Under the pieces are notes generated by a model, which was given only the letters and a program-made list of their open reading frames with translations, was not told the origin of the DNA and searched no databases. This document shows, in pieces, positions 21,112 to 31,963 of a DNA stretch of 64,000 bases. Within the stretch, counting starts at the first letter, position 1. The number at the start of each line of letters is the position of its first letter. The translations under genes and the position numbers were made by a program. The stretch spans positions 51,355 to 115,354 of the forward strand of contig NW_025955095.1 of the NCBI RefSeq assembly GCF_022376445.1. Direction: 5' to 3'. Origin of the DNA: Fomitopsis serialis. Its lineage: Eukaryota; Basidiomycota; Agaricomycetes; Polyporales; Fomitopsidaceae.

Positions 21112-21209
21112 CCGGCGCTGGAACGGTGTATGCGCATGCCCTTGTACGCCTGGCAGGCAAAGGCTGCGCTAGCAGGACACTGGCACTGAGCAGTGCGCTG
21201 AGTCTGTTC

Positions 21210-22413
21210 CAGACTCCTTCCTCAGCCTCACCACACGTGAACCGCTCGGCCCGGGACTTCCGAACAAGGGCTCACGACTTGTGGTGAGGACTGGCACAAA
21301 TGTACCTTATGTCAGCAAAGAAGCATCAGGCCGCTCGTGTGCCGGGTCCAGAGCGGCGTGTGCCAAGTGATGGCTCTGCCGAATTGAGCAAGCTTCGCGC
21401 GCCCCCGTCCCGACGCGACGCGCCCTACCATGTCTCGCTAACGGTGTCGACGTCGCGTACGCAGTCCTGGCGGATACTACCGGGATATTTTTATCTTGTT
21501 TTTATCTTGTCCTGCACCCATCTGTGCATGGTCGCACCCAACCACCGCGCCCGGGCCCATTACACGTCTCGGGCACTTCAAGGAAGATCTTTTCTATTTC
21601 TTGTAGTCTTACAAGTTATTGGAGCTCATATAAAACACGGAGAGGTACAAAATATTGAGGTTGTGGCATAGTGGTTTAGCGTGAATGGTTCTTTTACGGT
21701 GCGCGGGTTCGAGTCTTCTCCGTCAATTTCTTTTTACACGGCCGTCGCAAGCAGGTAGATTTATTATCGTGTACTTCTACAGAAGGTGACACAGCGCGAA
21801 CATCGTGTGCATCGAGACGGGGTGCAAGAGCGATGTGGCACTTCAGAAGTGGAAGGCATCGGACAGTGGGCGGTGGGCAGTTAGCGATGAAAAAGCAATT
21901 GGCATGGAAAAGATTCGAACCTGGGCACCGCCAAAATGGCTGGCCACGCTAAACCGCTACGCCACAACTTCAACACTTTCTCCTTTTCCGTGTTTTATAT
22001 GACCTCCAGTGACTTGTAGGACTACACCAAATTAAATAGATCGACTATGAAGTGCCCCGAGACGTGTTATTACTGTGGCGGTTGGGTGCGACCATGCACA
22101 GATGGGTGCAGGACAAGATAAAAACAAGATAAAAATATCCCGGTAGTATCCGCCAGGACTGCGTACGCGACGTCGACACCGTTAGCGAGACATGGTAGGG
22201 CGCGTCGCGTCGGGACGGGGGCGCGCGAAGCTTGCTCAATTCGGCAGAGCCATCACTTGGCACACGCCGCTCTGGACCCGGCACACGAGCGGCCTGATGC
22301 TTCTTTGCTGACATAAGGTACATTTGTGCCAGTCCTCACCACAAGTCGTGAGCCCTTGTTCGGAAGTCCCGGGCCGAGCGGTTCACGTGTGGTGAGGCTG
22401 AGGAAGGAGTCTG
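21210..22413. mobile_element. 1204-bp foldback MITE, copy 2 (inverted relative to copy 1)
   Basis: It has the same length and termini as the copy at 15306-16509 but lies in the opposite orientation. The arm frames are letter-for-letter the same, so the two copies are practically identical. The target duplication is AGTCTGTTC (21201-21209 and 22414-22422), again 9 bp and different from copy 1. It lies in the 5' flank of F-box B: the sequences on either side (to 21209 and from 22423) are contiguous in copies A and C. Confidence 0.9.
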
Positions 22414-22599
22414 AGTCTGTTCAAGCTGAGGTCGCGGATATTGAAGAGTAATTGTGAGTGACAAGGAGAACAAGATGAAGGCCAACAATACGAGGACGAG
22501 GGATGAGACAACGTCGTAGTAGCGCCGTGAACATCACGGTCACTTGATTCGCGTCGCGCGGTCGGGACGCGGCATGGCGTTTGCTGTCAGGCCCGGGCC

Positions 22600-23017
22600 G
22601 TACATACCATTGACTTACTTACATGTCAACGTTTCAATGGTTGAACGTTGACGTTGAACGTTCAGAACGGTGAACCTTCCTCAGCACGGAAGGTATGTAA
22701 CACGTCCTAGTATCCTTTTACCTTGAGTACTTGAGTGTCCGTCCTGTCAAGGCGAGCAGGCGACCGTCGTAAGGCGAATATGGGGTGATAAGTACCGGAT
22801 ACTATCGGGTTTTCGATGCACATAACGCAGCCAGAATCCTGACGGTCTGATACGACCATGCATGTCACTGCATGTACGGCTGGATAGGTAAAATTCGATT
22901 TTCCGACCGACGACGACTCTAGCGCATACGTCATCGCTTCGTGAAGTCCTGCATCACCCAATCGTAGCGTCCACGATAAGTACTGAACTGAGACACTGTC
23001 ATATGTCACACTACATA
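22600..23017. other. intergenic, clustered AACGTT motifs
   Basis: No gene seen. Between about 22624 and 22670 there are several overlapping AACGTT/GTTCA motifs in both orientations (TCAACGTTTCAATGGTTGAA, and ACGTTGACGTTGAACGTTCA). They can fold into small hairpins. Meaning unknown. Confidence 0.4.
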
Positions 23018-24212
23018 GAGTGGGTATCCCACGTATATATCATATTACATGTTCTGGGATCGGGAAGGCTCGGAAGCCTGAGCAGGCGCAGGCGCGGGGG
23101 CGTCTTTGCGCGTGCGGTTTGGAGGTGCATACTCACTAATAGTCACCCAGTAGGTAAGCCACAGATACTTACGACGGGGGTAGGACAGTCGTATAACATA
23201 CTAGGTTTGTCACCGTGCCATGGTACGCTCGTAGCGTCTCTGGCTACATGTAAGTGAACCGACGTCCAGACCCCCGATTTTGCATTCTCATCACATCCTT
23301 GCGCAGGGTCGTCCTCCTAACTAGCATTCGAGATCGTCTGCAGCGCTCCTCCTGCGCACGGCATCTGGGCCTGAGCGCTGAGACCCCCTGAACCTGCCCT
23401 GGGCCCGCGATTCCCGGCAGACGCGTCAACCTGTGCACGAGCTGTCGACCACCGTGTATGTATCAGCCCCCTCCGTATCGCCGCCAGACCCTCGTAGGCC
23501 CAGAAGTGCACCGGTCTTGGTTACTCGTAGGCTGGTAGGCCTGAGCTGGACATCGAAGCGGAGTGTCGCGCAACGCATCCAGCGACTCAGGCGATGTGTA
23601 CCTTGCTTATCGGATGCCGTGCGTGCCGGTGCGTCCAGTGTCCACTCTGCGTCCACTGGTAGGGGAGGGAAGCACGCCGGACAGTAGCGCGCGGTCGGCT
23701 TCAGGACGTACTTAAATTGAGCGTGCGCGTCCGTCCGTCCCTGGGCAATTGGCCCCCAGTCAGTTGTTCCCAGCCCATAGTGTGCAATCTAGCAAAGTGC
23801 GTACCTCGTCCCGAGCAACTCGTCGTACACATTCAAGTTGATTCTGATCGTCGTCATCGTTCGACTGCGACGACAGCCCACCGTGCCACTTGTCGCAACG
23901 CAGTAACGGTGAAGCTCAGGCTGGAACTCCTCCTCCTCACGTGCGCATCTCGCCCACTCGCACAGATTTCACTGCGAGCTCACTGTCGTAGTCCGTGCCG
24001 TCTTTGACCCGATAATCACCGCCACCGATGGCGCCCATCAAAAAGCCCGTCATGAGCCGACCTCCAAGGCCCAGCAATAAAAAAAAGAAAAGCGCACCGA
24101 CGAAAGAACCGGGCGGCACTGCGGAGAACGGTGCTGTCAATGGGAACAAAAACACCAGTAGCAGCTCGACGTCACACGGCCAGCAGGATGGGCGGCAGCA
24201 GCGCGAGAACCA
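23018..24212. repeat. segmental duplication, copy 2 (partner 8155-9412)
   Basis: Direct partner of the cassette at 8155-9412. The best conserved part is about 23500-23700. It lies upstream of nothing recognisable here, whereas copy 1 lies beside F-box A, so the cassette moved or was duplicated separately from the F-box genes. Confidence 0.8.
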
Positions 24213-24252
24213 AGACGACCCGTACACCGGTTTTCCACAGCTGAAAACTTAG
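24028..24252 (+). CDS. small Lys/Ser-rich ORF in duplicated cassette, copy 2
   Basis: 74 codons from an ATG at the same relative place as the ORF at 9167. It has a basic N-terminal half with a KKKKK-type run, then the tail shared with copy 1 (STSHGQQDGRQQRENQD), ending after the duplication boundary at a TAG. The N-terminal halves differ by substitutions and indels. No function recognised; coding status uncertain. Confidence 0.3.
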   Translation: MAPIKKPVMSRPPRPSNKKKKSAPTKEPGGTAENGAVNGNKNTSSSSTSHGQQDGRQQRENQDDPYTGFPQLKT

Positions 24253-26420
24253 CACTGTGGATGTCCGACTCGTACGGCGATTTGTTCCCAGTTCATACTA
24301 TGCCTCTCCTCGCTCGTCTTCATGCTCCATGGCCTGTCCTATTGTTCGCTCGCACCCCGTCTCTCCTAGCCTGCTTCATACTCGCCTCTCCAGGTCTGCC
24401 TCATCCTCGCCTTTCTCTCTTCGCATCCCTTCTTATCTGTCGACTACCTTGCCACTCCCCGTTACGAGGTACATCCGCTGGGACGCGCTCGCACGAGCAG
24501 CTGCGGTCGGCGGGCATTTGGTGATGCGAGTCGTGCAGATGAATTTAGATAGAGCTTCCTGGAATGAGAATACGTGCTCGCAAGGCGCCGTGCGACTGCT
24601 GTGAGGGGCGGTAAAGGACGACGTCGTGCGAGGGAGGTACTGTTGGTCGGATTGCACAGCGAGTACACACCGGATCGCTACATATCTTGACACGCGCAGT
24701 CAAATACTCTCTTCCCTCTTCGTCGCGGTCCTTTCCTCTCATTCCTAGCTCTTTCGAAGAGAATTTGAATCGAACACTAGATAGCGAGGAGGAACCTAGA
24801 CAAACAGGCGGTCGAGCACGCCCTTGGTCTTGGGGCACTCAGGCTGTGGAAGCCATCGAGTTCGGGGACAGATCGATCGCGTAGACGCCGAGCACGACGC
24901 GTCGAGCCCTGTCGAGCCCAAGTCGAGCCGGGGATTCAATATTCAATATTCAATATTCACCACTGCGTTGGACGCAGCCACGACGAGCAGCAAGACGCAA
25001 GACCGGATGGGTTTCGTGAGTAAGACACATTCCAGGACACTCAGCCTCCTCCTGGCTCAGCGCTCAAGGGCAACACCCAGTCTTCCCTGGGGGGCGGTAA
25101 GGCCAGCAGCAACCCCTTGCATTTGATGCGCCGCGCTAGGTGAGTATCTCTGTTTCTGCTCTATTGACAACGCTAATTTCTATGTTCAGACAGACTTTCT
25201 TTTGTCCGTTGTTTTATCTATCCCTGCCTTGCAACACCTATGTGTCACATGCTCCCAAGTCGTCGCTATGAGTTAGCTTCTGGGAAACATTGCGAACGCC
25301 TCACGTTCACCTCTCCCCCGTCGCACCACCCGTACGTCAAGTCGGACAGAGGCTCTGCCCAAGATCGCGCTACTGAGCTTCCCAGCTACAAAACCTGGCC
25401 AAGAGCAAACACGGCATCGTTCTGCATTTGACGGACACCCAAAGGCGTGTCTCTCACAACTTTCCAATAACGAGGCTAATCGACGCGTGCTATGTACCCC
25501 AAGCAATTGCCGGTCTTCGTTGCTCAATACGCCTCGCAAAAAACAGCGACCGTCTTCACTGCCAGCCATCGCGGACCATCCTCGCCATTGCACCACTGCC
25601 TGCGTCCGGACAACACAGGACGGCCGACGTCCCGTCCAACCGTTTACGCATTATCCTGCCCAACCATTTGATGCGTGTCCCATCCACAGGCATGCCCAGA
25701 CGTTCAAAGCGTGGGCGGTGTCGACCTGACGGCAGCAAGACACTGCGCACGAGCAGAGATCGCGCGTTGTAGTTGAGCTAGGAGGTCAGGGATTGATAAA
25801 TTGACTGAGTGGACACCAGGAGGTGAGTCTACGCGCATTGCATCCACAAGTGCCCAGCCTGACGATAGTATAGTGGACCTATGTGTCACACGTCGCCCTT
25901 CGACTGTACGTCATCTCTTCGGTTGCTTGCGACAACGCTACCCTCGTCAACGACAATCGTGCGAATTGATGTTTACGAGACATGTGTACGCAGTGCTCGA
26001 CGGCACGTAAATTACACACTTTGAAAACATTCTGCATAATTGGGGGCTCCCTCTCTAACAATGGATTTCGGATACAACATATCAAAATCGTCGTTCGTGA
26101 ACCCTAATTCCTAACAATGACCATGTGTTACATGTAATTGTGAGTGCAATGCTGTCCGCCCGCCAGTAATATCTCAACTTTCTCAACCCGTGTCACGGGC
26201 GTGCTTCATACCTGCATCTGGTTGACTATCATCGCAGAGCGAGCGAGCAGAACAGCGTTAATGATGACGCTTCTGTACGGCACTGCATGCAATAGTATCG
26301 GCCAGGATGCAGCGTCGCAAGGACGTCAATCCATGCCGCCTTGATGAGTCTCGTCATCTTGACCCTGGACCTCCTCTCCAGTAACATTCTTCTGTTCAAC
26401 TGCTTTGATATCGTATCGTT
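24253..26420. other. 2.2 kb without a recognised gene
   Basis: Short frames only. At 24901-24958 three copies of GTCGAGCC are followed by 3.6 tandem copies of ATTCAAT. The longest frames (115 aa at 24257, 114 aa at 25428) do not start in a convincing context or resemble any family known to me. Confidence 0.4.
24934..24958. repeat. ATTCAAT tandem repeat (3.6 units)
   Basis: Perfect 7-bp tandem repeat, directly after a triple GTCGAGCC motif. Short and probably of no function, but a useful length marker. Confidence 0.75.
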
Positions 26421-27923
26421 TCATTTTCCGTCTCCAGATGATGTGTTCATGGGCATTATGGACGGTGCTATGAGGGAAGTTAGCTTTCCTCCGGAATTTG
26501 ACCATATCAATAGTATCACATACGTCAACAGACCTCGCCGGTTGGAGTGTGGCATCTTCCGCCTGACAAGTTCATCCCAACGATCGTATTGCTCTCCGAG
26601 TGTTGAAACCGTCCCGACAGGTGTTTTGCCAAAGCGCCAAGCAACGCCATCGTCGTCAAAGCCTAGACAGACGCCGCGCAGTGCGACAGTGCCGGACAAG
26701 TGCTTCTCCTGCAGTATTTTGTCCAGCTGTGTCAAGACGCCGTCCTCCTCCATCTTTGTCAGCATCTCGCCCAGGTCTTGGGCTGTTTGGTCCGCCCGAA
26801 GCGCCAGCACAACTGACATAACCTCGAAGTTCTTCGAAGTAATGTGAGATAATATGTGTGGAATCCAAGTCAATGCTGTGCAGGGGTAGTACAGGCTGAT
26901 GTCCAACCCCCGCAGACTTTCGTGACGCAAGAGATTATAGTGTTGTGCTGTAGACATAAAACTGTCAGTCAAGTGGTTGTCGAAAGAACCAAGAAAACTT
27001 CCCCACTATGGCATCAATTGTAACATCGTGCGCGGGAGAGCTGATATCAATATGCAACACAGCCACCTCAACAGATGCAGAAGTTGCATCCAGCAACGTT
27101 TGACTTCTGCTGGTTGCAGGGGATGGATGCGTCTCGTCAGCCACTCCGAGAACGAGAGCGCGCGCCCGAGAAGCTTGGCTGATCCGCACGAAGAGGTCTT
27201 CAACCGCCGGTGCAACCCATCGCACATCGATGACCAACAGATTTGCGAAGTTGAGTGGGAGTGAGACCGGAGAGGCTTGGGTCTGCGAGCAGATGACATT
27301 GATGCACCATAACTGCCTAAGCCTCGGGAAAGCTGCAATAAGGTGGGCTAGCGGAGCGACGCTCGACAGGGTGATGTTGTAGACGTGTAGAGTAGTGACA
27401 GAGCAGAAGGCGGCGAGATAGCTGAAGTCTTCAATTCGGACCGAGCCAATGGTCCACTCGAGGTCTCTGATGGTGATCATCGACAAGTTCGGAATCTTGC
27501 CCACGAGCATGGCCGCAAACGTCCCCAGATGCTGAATCGACTGATATATGATGATTTGTTGAACGACCTCACGGAGACGCGGTCTCTCGCGAAGTGTCTT
27601 GGACAATAAGAGGACGTCCTTCCGGTCTCGTAAATGGATGCATTGGCGGAGATGATACCATGTCAGGTAGTACCAGGTTCTGCACACCAGCGAGCAGCAT
27701 GCGAGGGTAGTCATACGGGGTTCTCCCTTCGGGTCCGCAAACCGAAGATCCCATTCCATTGCTAGGTGGTCGAGGATTCGCTCACAGAGCTCTACAGGAA
27801 GCCGTGAAATCGAAGGTCCATGAGAGGAGCCCTCGGACGCTACAACTGCACTGTACCCTACATGTGTAAATCATTTTGTCCACGTTCTGACCAAGACACT
27901 TACATTAACTCGTCTCTGTCCAT
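26421..27923 (-). CDS. divergent F-box protein
   Basis: Exon 1 is 27923-27904 (ATG plus six codons and two bases); intron 27903-27851 (GTAAGT...ACAG); exon 2 starts at 27850. The spliced protein has SRLPVELCERILDHLAMEW, an F-box core, then TTLACCSLVCRTWYYLTWYHL, the second F-box half with the typical C-x-LVCRxW signature. Next come about 200 residues of leucine-rich segments (GKIPNLSMITIRDLEW, FPRLRQLWCINVI). A second intron must lie near 26970-26990, joining to the last frame (ends 26421, about 170 aa, DLGEMLTKMEEDGVLTQLDK). I could not fix its exact splice sites; the best in-frame pair would be only about 37 nt. It is related to, but far from, the A-C family. Predicted SCF substrate receptor. 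Confidence 0.65.
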
Positions 27924-29769
27924 TCTGTCCGGATGGAGTACACACTACTTAACGGCGGCGTGACAGCGTTGTCGTCCCGATGGAAGTCCCAAAGCTTCCT
28001 GCACATGTGAGACGACCACGCAGAGCCCTCGATGGCGAAGAACGCGCTACTGGCGACATGTCTCAGATGGCGGCTCGCGAAGGGCAAACAGAATGCGAAA
28101 TTGAGTTACCTGTTTTGTGTGGTGTTCAAAGTCAATATCAGACAAGCCAAGTCCGTCGTCCGGGTTGTCAGCTCGCCAGTCGCTTACGACCGTTGAAGCT
28201 CGCGACACTGGAAGAAAATCAGAACATCGGTAAGAGTATCCGTTATTGAGGAGTCGTACTTACCTCGCGAGGACTTTCAATGACTCTTGGTGTGCACTGC
28301 AAAAACGAGAAGCTAGACGAAGGGAGAGCGCAGGGACAGCGAAGGCAACGATAAGCGATGCATATAAGTATGCATCAATACAACAGAGCGCTAGCTCATC
28401 GGCGCGTATAGAAGCGTCGGACACAAACACACGATGCTAGGCCTAGAAGCGGCTCTCTGCTTTAAGTGGACACCGTGGAGTCAAGGCTTTCGCAATCGCA
28501 ATGGCAGGATAGCCCTCTAACATGAATTTGTATGAAGTAATACTCACATTATTTACTTGCACCCAGTCGGCCCCGAGTGCTCGAGAAACGCACACAGGGA
28601 GCTGGTCCGAGTCTCCTCGATTGCAGCGCGCCTGATTGGCTGAGCAAGCGTGAGGCAGGTCTGCGCGAACGTTGAGCTTGTTAAATGAACATTGATTGAT
28701 AATCTAGGTGGACCCCAGACTAGTCTCGCCGCAAGACCGTCCACGTTCACGTGCGGGGTTTGTGTCGAACCTAGACCACAGACATGAAATCGAGGCTGCG
28801 CAGGGTTCTGAATAGAGGAAGGTAAACAGAGGAAGGGAATGCACGAGACAGTTCCCATTCAATCCAATACCAGCAAAGGGTCTTGTGTATCGCGTGTCTA
28901 ACATGCACAGCATCAGTTCATTCGGCCGCCTACACATCAAAAGACGAGCTACGACTCAGCCTGCGCTACCCGGTCGCGACACGACACCTCTTCCAGACTG
29001 CATGATGGGTTGTATGTGCACTGCATACCTACTCAATACCTATCACCACCATGCGCTACTTCATCGCCTCGAGCGCCGACATAGTCGTGGAACATGAGAC
29101 CACCGCTCATCGGCACTATCGTGTATTCGGTCAGTCGGTCCACACGCTCTACACAGAGGCCGCCCACGCGAATGAGAACGACATCACCTGTCGCACATGC
29201 ATGAACGACCTGTCGCCGCATTCGGCATAGCCTGGTCGGGCATTGGGCATGATACGAACGTCGATGCGGGATAACAATGCGGAAAGGTACATAGTAAATA
29301 ACGGAACGCGTAGGTTCCAAGCCTCTTGTCCGCCCCCTGACATCATAGTTAGCGCATGCATCATACACAGACGGCGAGTGTGGTCTCGTGACAAGTAAAA
29401 TCGCGGTGACCAAAGTGCCCATTCCAGATGTTGGAGGAGGAGGGTCGAGTGAAGACTTACAATGATGTTATAAAGGAAATGGAGCAGTTGCGACTCTGTG
29501 TAGCCCTGTAAACGCTACAGGCTGGTTCGCGCAAGAGATACGAGCATGGATGTTGTGGTAAGATAACAGTGACGATGGTTGACCGCTGAGCGCTGAGCGC
29601 TGACCTATAGCTGGAGGCAATTCTCGGACCTCTAGAACGTTGATGTTCTTCCCGCTTCGCCCTGGTTCAAGGCTAACGCGCTGGATTTTGCGTAGGGAGA
29701 CAAGCACACCTGGCATAGGGCTGTTTGTGTCAACATGGCCGCAATACGTACATTCAATACACTATCCAC
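27924..29769. other. 1.85 kb without a recognised gene
   Basis: Only short frames on both strands, none with a recognisable motif. Around 29580-29605 GAGCGCT occurs three times in tandem. Nothing else noted. Confidence 0.4.
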
Positions 29770-30269
29770 GCGCCCGCCCATATCGCGGTCACCTAATGTG
29801 TTCGCCGTCGAATACTGGCTGTTGGTAAGCTAGGCAACTGGGATGTGTCAACTTCGAAGTGATATTCATTCTGGCACTGAGAACTACACAAATATTCAGT
29901 TAGATGTCGGCATCGGCTCTTTGACGAAAAACATGACCACGCCTGTCAAGTGCCCGCGTGCTTTCAACCGTGCTTAACCGTGTGATCCACCTAGCTACGC
30001 CATCGCGAGTCATCGTCAAACGAGTCAGTTAAACGAGTCACAAACTCACATGTCTGCCATCCGCTACGGCATCAATTCGGTTTGTGTTCGATTCTCCTCC
30101 CCTCAGGCTGACTACCATCGTACAATGGATGTGGGACAGGAACGTTCGTGTCCAGAGTTTTCCTGTGTGTCGTTTTCGCGTCACGGCCGGAGAAGCGATG
30201 TAAGGAAGAGTTTGTGAGATGATGTTCGTGGGTTCGATCAAGGGTATACGTAGACGAATCTGGATATTA
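29770..30269. repeat. duplicated 3' flank of F-box copy C (partner 9840-10361)
   Basis: Similar to the region downstream of F-box A, including the CACGGCCGGAGAAGCGATG block right before the stop-proximal part of the gene, with indels. It shows that A and C derive from a duplication of at least 3 kb (flank, gene, flank). Confidence 0.65.
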
Positions 30270-31139
30270 TTACAGATGCTGTTTCCTGGCCAGTTGCAAC
30301 CTCGTCACTTGCTTCATGATTGCAGCGTCATCCTCCGGGTCGTCCCCATTAAAGACGACGAACTGCGAAGAGCGCCCTACGTCAAGTTGAGGGAAAAGCG
30401 AGTCCAGAAAGTGGGCGATGATATTGATGTCAGACCGGTGCTCGATGTAGAGTGGTTCGTCGACGTGTAGCTCTCGAAGCGCGCACTCAGTCGCCTCCGA
30501 ACCCGGGGCACTGTCCGTGTCGGAAGAACTTGAAGTGCGCTGTTGGGTGGCCTGGGAGCGTAGGTCATCTAGAGGGCCATCCTCGTCTAATAGAGAGCAC
30601 ACTGTTAGACACTCGAGCTGAAGACATGTACGCGCGATGTCACGCAGCGAGCCGAGGGTGAGGAATAGGTTTGGCAACTCGAGCGATCGTACCGCTGGCC
30701 ATGCTGCCACCATGCTAGGGACATCGATATCATCGGGGAATTCCTCCTGTATCACGACGTCCTGGAGACGTTGGAGTGCGAGCAGTGGAGAAGCCAGCGC
30801 GTGGAAAGGCGTGCCAGCTGTGTACCCACCGGGAAACAGAGATTGAGAGCAGACTAGGTCAATCAGACAAAGCCTCCGTAGAGACCCAGCATTCCGGCGA
30901 CGCAGCGCGTCGAAGATCGCGTGGAGCGCGACTGCCACTACATCGGGACCCCCTTCCTCCGCAGACCATGCAGACTTGAACCATATCTCCATGTCCTCCA
31001 GTCCAGGCGCAACTATTGCATCGGCAAGCACCGCCACCCCGGTCGTCTTCCCTTTGACGAAGAGGCGCTTCAGATGGTCGAAGGGACGAATGGGCGGAAT
31101 GTCCACGTTGTTGTCCGCCTGAGGGTCATGCATGCCGCC
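30270..31139 (-). pseudogene. F-box/LRR-like protein, copy C, 3' half (split by retrotransposon)
   Basis: Continuous frame from the insertion point (GGMHDPQADNNVDIPPIRPF) to the stop at 30270, closely similar to copy A and without A's frameshift (here FVKGKTTGVAVLADAI is continuous). With the 5' half at 39754-40715 it forms one gene of the same length as copy B. The join at the CCGCC target site would be in frame, so copy C was an intact ORF until the 8.6-kb element landed in it. Confidence 0.9.
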
Positions 31140-31363
31140 TGTAACGACCCAGTTCACACCCGCAGATACGCTGTATCCAATCTCTATTCAAGAGAAGTCT
31201 ACAGACTATGTGTATCGTTTAGGCAGTGATTAAAGGGTAGTTGGAGACTACAGGAAGTGCGCTGGCGCGCCATATGAGGGGAGTACAAACATAAGCAAAC
31301 AGCATATAGATAAGATAGTCCATATCGGGTAGGTCTTGATGACATCCGAATAGGCCCGTTACA
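31140..31363 (-). repeat. 3' LTR of the giant-ORF element
   Basis: 224 bp, TG...CA ends with a 7-bp inverted repeat TGTAACG/CGTTACA. No difference to the other LTR found by eye. Flanked on the outside by target duplication CCGCC and on the inside by the polypurine tract. Confidence 0.92.
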
Positions 31364-31374
31364 CTCTCCCCCAC
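31364..31374 (-). other. polypurine tract of the giant-ORF element
   Basis: On the minus strand the sequence directly before the 3' LTR is TGGGGGAGAG, a standard plus-strand primer for reverse transcription. It fixes the element's orientation. Confidence 0.75.
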
Positions 31375-31963
31375 TGGACTCGTCTCACGAGTCCCAGCGA
31401 AAGACAATGAAGATAACATACTATGCTTGTCTTCTTGTAGCAGAGTACTCACATCAGGTCCAGGTAGGATAGACTGTGGGCTGGGTCTCGGAACACAGTA
31501 ATCCATGTGGCATCCACAGGGTCTCCGTGAATTGACCACATCCCAAACGGACCTAAAGTAGAGTAGTCCACGTAGTGAACATCCCAAATGGATGTACACA
31601 GCATGATCTCATCGGGGTTGAGTATGTTCAACCATCGATGGTAGAACATACTGCAACAGGTATGAGAATACATACAAGAAGAGAAAACATACTATGTCGT
31701 GCCAGCATACTACTTGCCTGCACCTGAACATCCAACAAGTTCAGGAATACAGGTAGTCTCGAAGAAAGAAGAACATGGCACGACCACGAGAGGGGTCTAC
31801 ATCCACAACATCCTCTCGCACACACAAGGTTGAACCCTCGTGTACACGATGGGTGGTGGGAAATGGTCTCGCCATGTACATTGAGATTCGAGAACGAAAC
31901 TCAAGGTACTCAACGAGCACATGTTGGTAGACACCACGATCAACGTGCATCCATGCGCATTGA

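Noticed and set aside
26970..26990. Exact splice sites of the last intron of the divergent F-box gene
   Set aside because: The only in-frame GT/AG pair gives an intron of about 37 nt, too short to trust, so no coordinates are claimed.
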